Shown in pieces: positions 63,017 to 64,000 of a stretch of 64,000 nucleotides of DNA (its first letter is position 1; the number at the start of each line of letters is the position of its first letter). The stretch is from the NCBI RefSeq assembly GCF_000364445.2, contig NZ_CP043538.1, positions 5,475,447-5,539,446 of the forward strand, given 5' to 3'. The DNA comes from Methylobacterium mesophilicum SR1.6/6 (lineage in GTDB: Bacteria > Pseudomonadota > Alphaproteobacteria > Rhizobiales > Beijerinckiaceae). The position numbers and the translations under genes are program-made. The notes beneath the pieces were generated by a model. That model was given only the letters and a program-made list of their open reading frames with translations. It made no database searches and was not told the origin of the DNA.

Positions 63017-63534
63017 GGACAGCGGATCGCGCGACTTTGATGGTCCTGTGCCTGCTGCTCCTCGCGTCGGTCTCGGCCCGGATCGTCGCGTACCGATCCG
63101 CAGCCTCGGACTCCGATGCCAACACCGTTACGATCGCGCCGGGTGAACGGTTGGCCCTGCCACTCCACCACGCCGGTCGCCGTCTGCTCCGGATCGCCGC
63201 GTGCCCGACACCCGTGCTGGTCGATTTCGTCGAGCCATCGCCGCACGGCAGAGACACGTCCCTGATGGCCTCGCCCGATCCGAGCGACCGCACCACCTTC
63301 GTCTATCGCGGCTGGACGCTGGCCGGGCCTCGCGCCGTGATGAAGCTGAGCATGCTGTACTTCATGTACCGGGCGGGCGCCGTCCTCGGCGTCAGCGGGC
63401 CTTTCGCCGGGGACGAGCGGGCCGTGAAGCTCGTCGTTCCAGGGACGTGCGACGCAGCGCCGGGCGCAATCCTGTCCGCCCTGTACGACGATCTGCAGCC
63501 CTTGCTCCAAGGTCGCGGCACCGGTGCGCCGTGA
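62992..63534 (+). CDS. Membrane-anchored partner of the exosortase-like protein
   Basis: 180 residues from the GTG at 62992 (GAGAGA about ten bases before), overlapping the exosortase-like gene by 25 bases. One N-terminal helix (RATLMVLCLLLLASVSARIVAY) anchors about 150 extracytoplasmic residues with two cysteines (RIAACPTP, PGTCDAAP). Position and topology resemble the EpsI/DUF3485-type accessory proteins encoded beside other exosortases, but sequence similarity was not visible by eye. Confidence 0.7.
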   Translation: MSSHSARLRTADRATLMVLCLLLLASVSARIVAYRSAASDSDANTVTIAPGERLALPLHHAGRRLLRIAACPTPVLVDFVEPSPHGRDTSLMASPDPSDRTTFVYRGWTLAGPRAVMKLSMLYFMYRAGAVLGVSGPFAGDERAVKLVVPGTCDAAPGAILSALYDDLQPLLQGRGTGAP

Positions 63535-63823
63535 TCGGTCTCCGACAAAGGGTGGCGTGTCGGGGGTGGCGGCCGGATCGGCCAACGCTCCTGCTGCCAT
63601 GACGGCTGCGGGCCCGCCGGGACAGCCGTTCCTCGGCTTGCACCCGCAGGAGCGACCGCAGGCACCTTCACACGGGCGACGCGCGCGGAAAAATCCCGGC
63701 CGGACGTAACCGCCGCCCGTCGACGGCGAAGCTTCGGGTTGTGCGCGTTGTGTCGGCCTCACTAGAAGGTGGGTTGATCGACCTCGTCCCGTTCATGGGA
63801 CTGGCGCAGCCGAGAGGATCCAC

Positions 63824-64000
63824 ATGCTGTTGACGCGATTTGGGTGCGCCGTGACGCTGAGCGCCACCCTGGCCCTGGCGGCCGGAGTTCCGGCCGCGGC
63901 CCAGGAGGCCTCCACGGCGGAGCAGACCATCGACGTGATGAACACGCTGTTCGGCAAGCATCCGGGGGCGCGCGCCAACCATGCCAAGGGCGTGGTCGCC
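63824..64000 (+). CDS. Periplasmic catalase-like protein, SrpA type (3' end outside the window)
   Basis: 59 visible codons from the ATG at 63824 (GAGAGGA five bases before). A signal peptide (MLLTRFGCAVTLSATLALAAGVPAAA, cleavage before QE) is followed by TIDVMNTLFGKHPGARANHAKGVV, the N-terminal arm of catalase-related peroxidases, with the catalytic-type His in the NHAKG stretch. Such short exported catalases bind heme and act on organic peroxides. The rest lies beyond base 64000. Confidence 0.78.
   Translation, partial: MLLTRFGCAVTLSATLALAAGVPAAAQEASTAEQTIDVMNTLFGKHPGARANHAKGVVA

Overview
This 64 kb window is chromosomal DNA of a very GC-rich alphaproteobacterium. Several features point to Methylobacteriaceae (Methylobacterium/Methylorubrum) in the Hyphomicrobiales: a Ros/MucR regulator, families typical of the order (DUF2794, DUF1674, DUF6894, Omp25-like porin), the fabD-fabG-acpP-fabF and slt/dapA/smpB blocks, bluB, and many short Methylobacterium-style secreted or membrane proteins between housekeeping genes. 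The species cannot be fixed from sequence alone. I saw no phage, insertion-sequence transposase, CRISPR array, rRNA or tRNA gene.

Layout. 1-9.6 kb: threonine dehydratase (5' end off the window), an A-type Fe-S carrier, a GGDEF cyclase, a DEAD-box helicase, an outer-membrane barrel, a PRC-barrel protein and parE. 9.7-18.4 kb: topA, an orphan BrnA-type antitoxin, a molybdopterin oxidoreductase with its cytochrome b, pyrB, and hisE-coaA, with several inverted-repeat elements between them. 18.4-25.6 kb: thpR and a GDSL esterase divergent from a YbbA/YbbP-type ABC system, a PAS protein, and a BI-1/YbhL membrane protein with a long structured leader. 25.8-36 kb: a DapA-family paralogue, DUF2794, a candidate 6S-like RNA, bluB, an L,D-transpeptidase, a cupin, kdgT, DUF1674, rsmB and thrS.

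35.8-48.4 kb is the accessory part. It holds about twenty small secreted, membrane or unknown genes, a MucR homologue that has lost its cysteine zinc ligands, a PilZ protein, an OmpA-like envelope protein with a large low-complexity insertion, and a YidB-family protein. 48.5-61 kb returns to core functions: fatty-acid synthesis (fabD-fabG-acpP-fabF), rpoZ-rsh (transcription and ppGpp), a NYN protein, a peroxiredoxin, smpB, dapA and a soluble lytic transglycosylase.

61.5-63.5 kb carries a compact three-gene cassette: a secreted Ser/Thr/Ala-rich protein, a divergent exosortase-like integral membrane cysteine protease/transpeptidase, and a membrane-anchored partner. This is the best candidate for an undescribed system here. 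The window ends inside a periplasmic catalase-like gene.

At least four families of intergenic inverted-repeat (REP/MITE-like) elements recur. One family has four copies, and two direct copies of another bracket the molybdopterin oxidoreductase segment.
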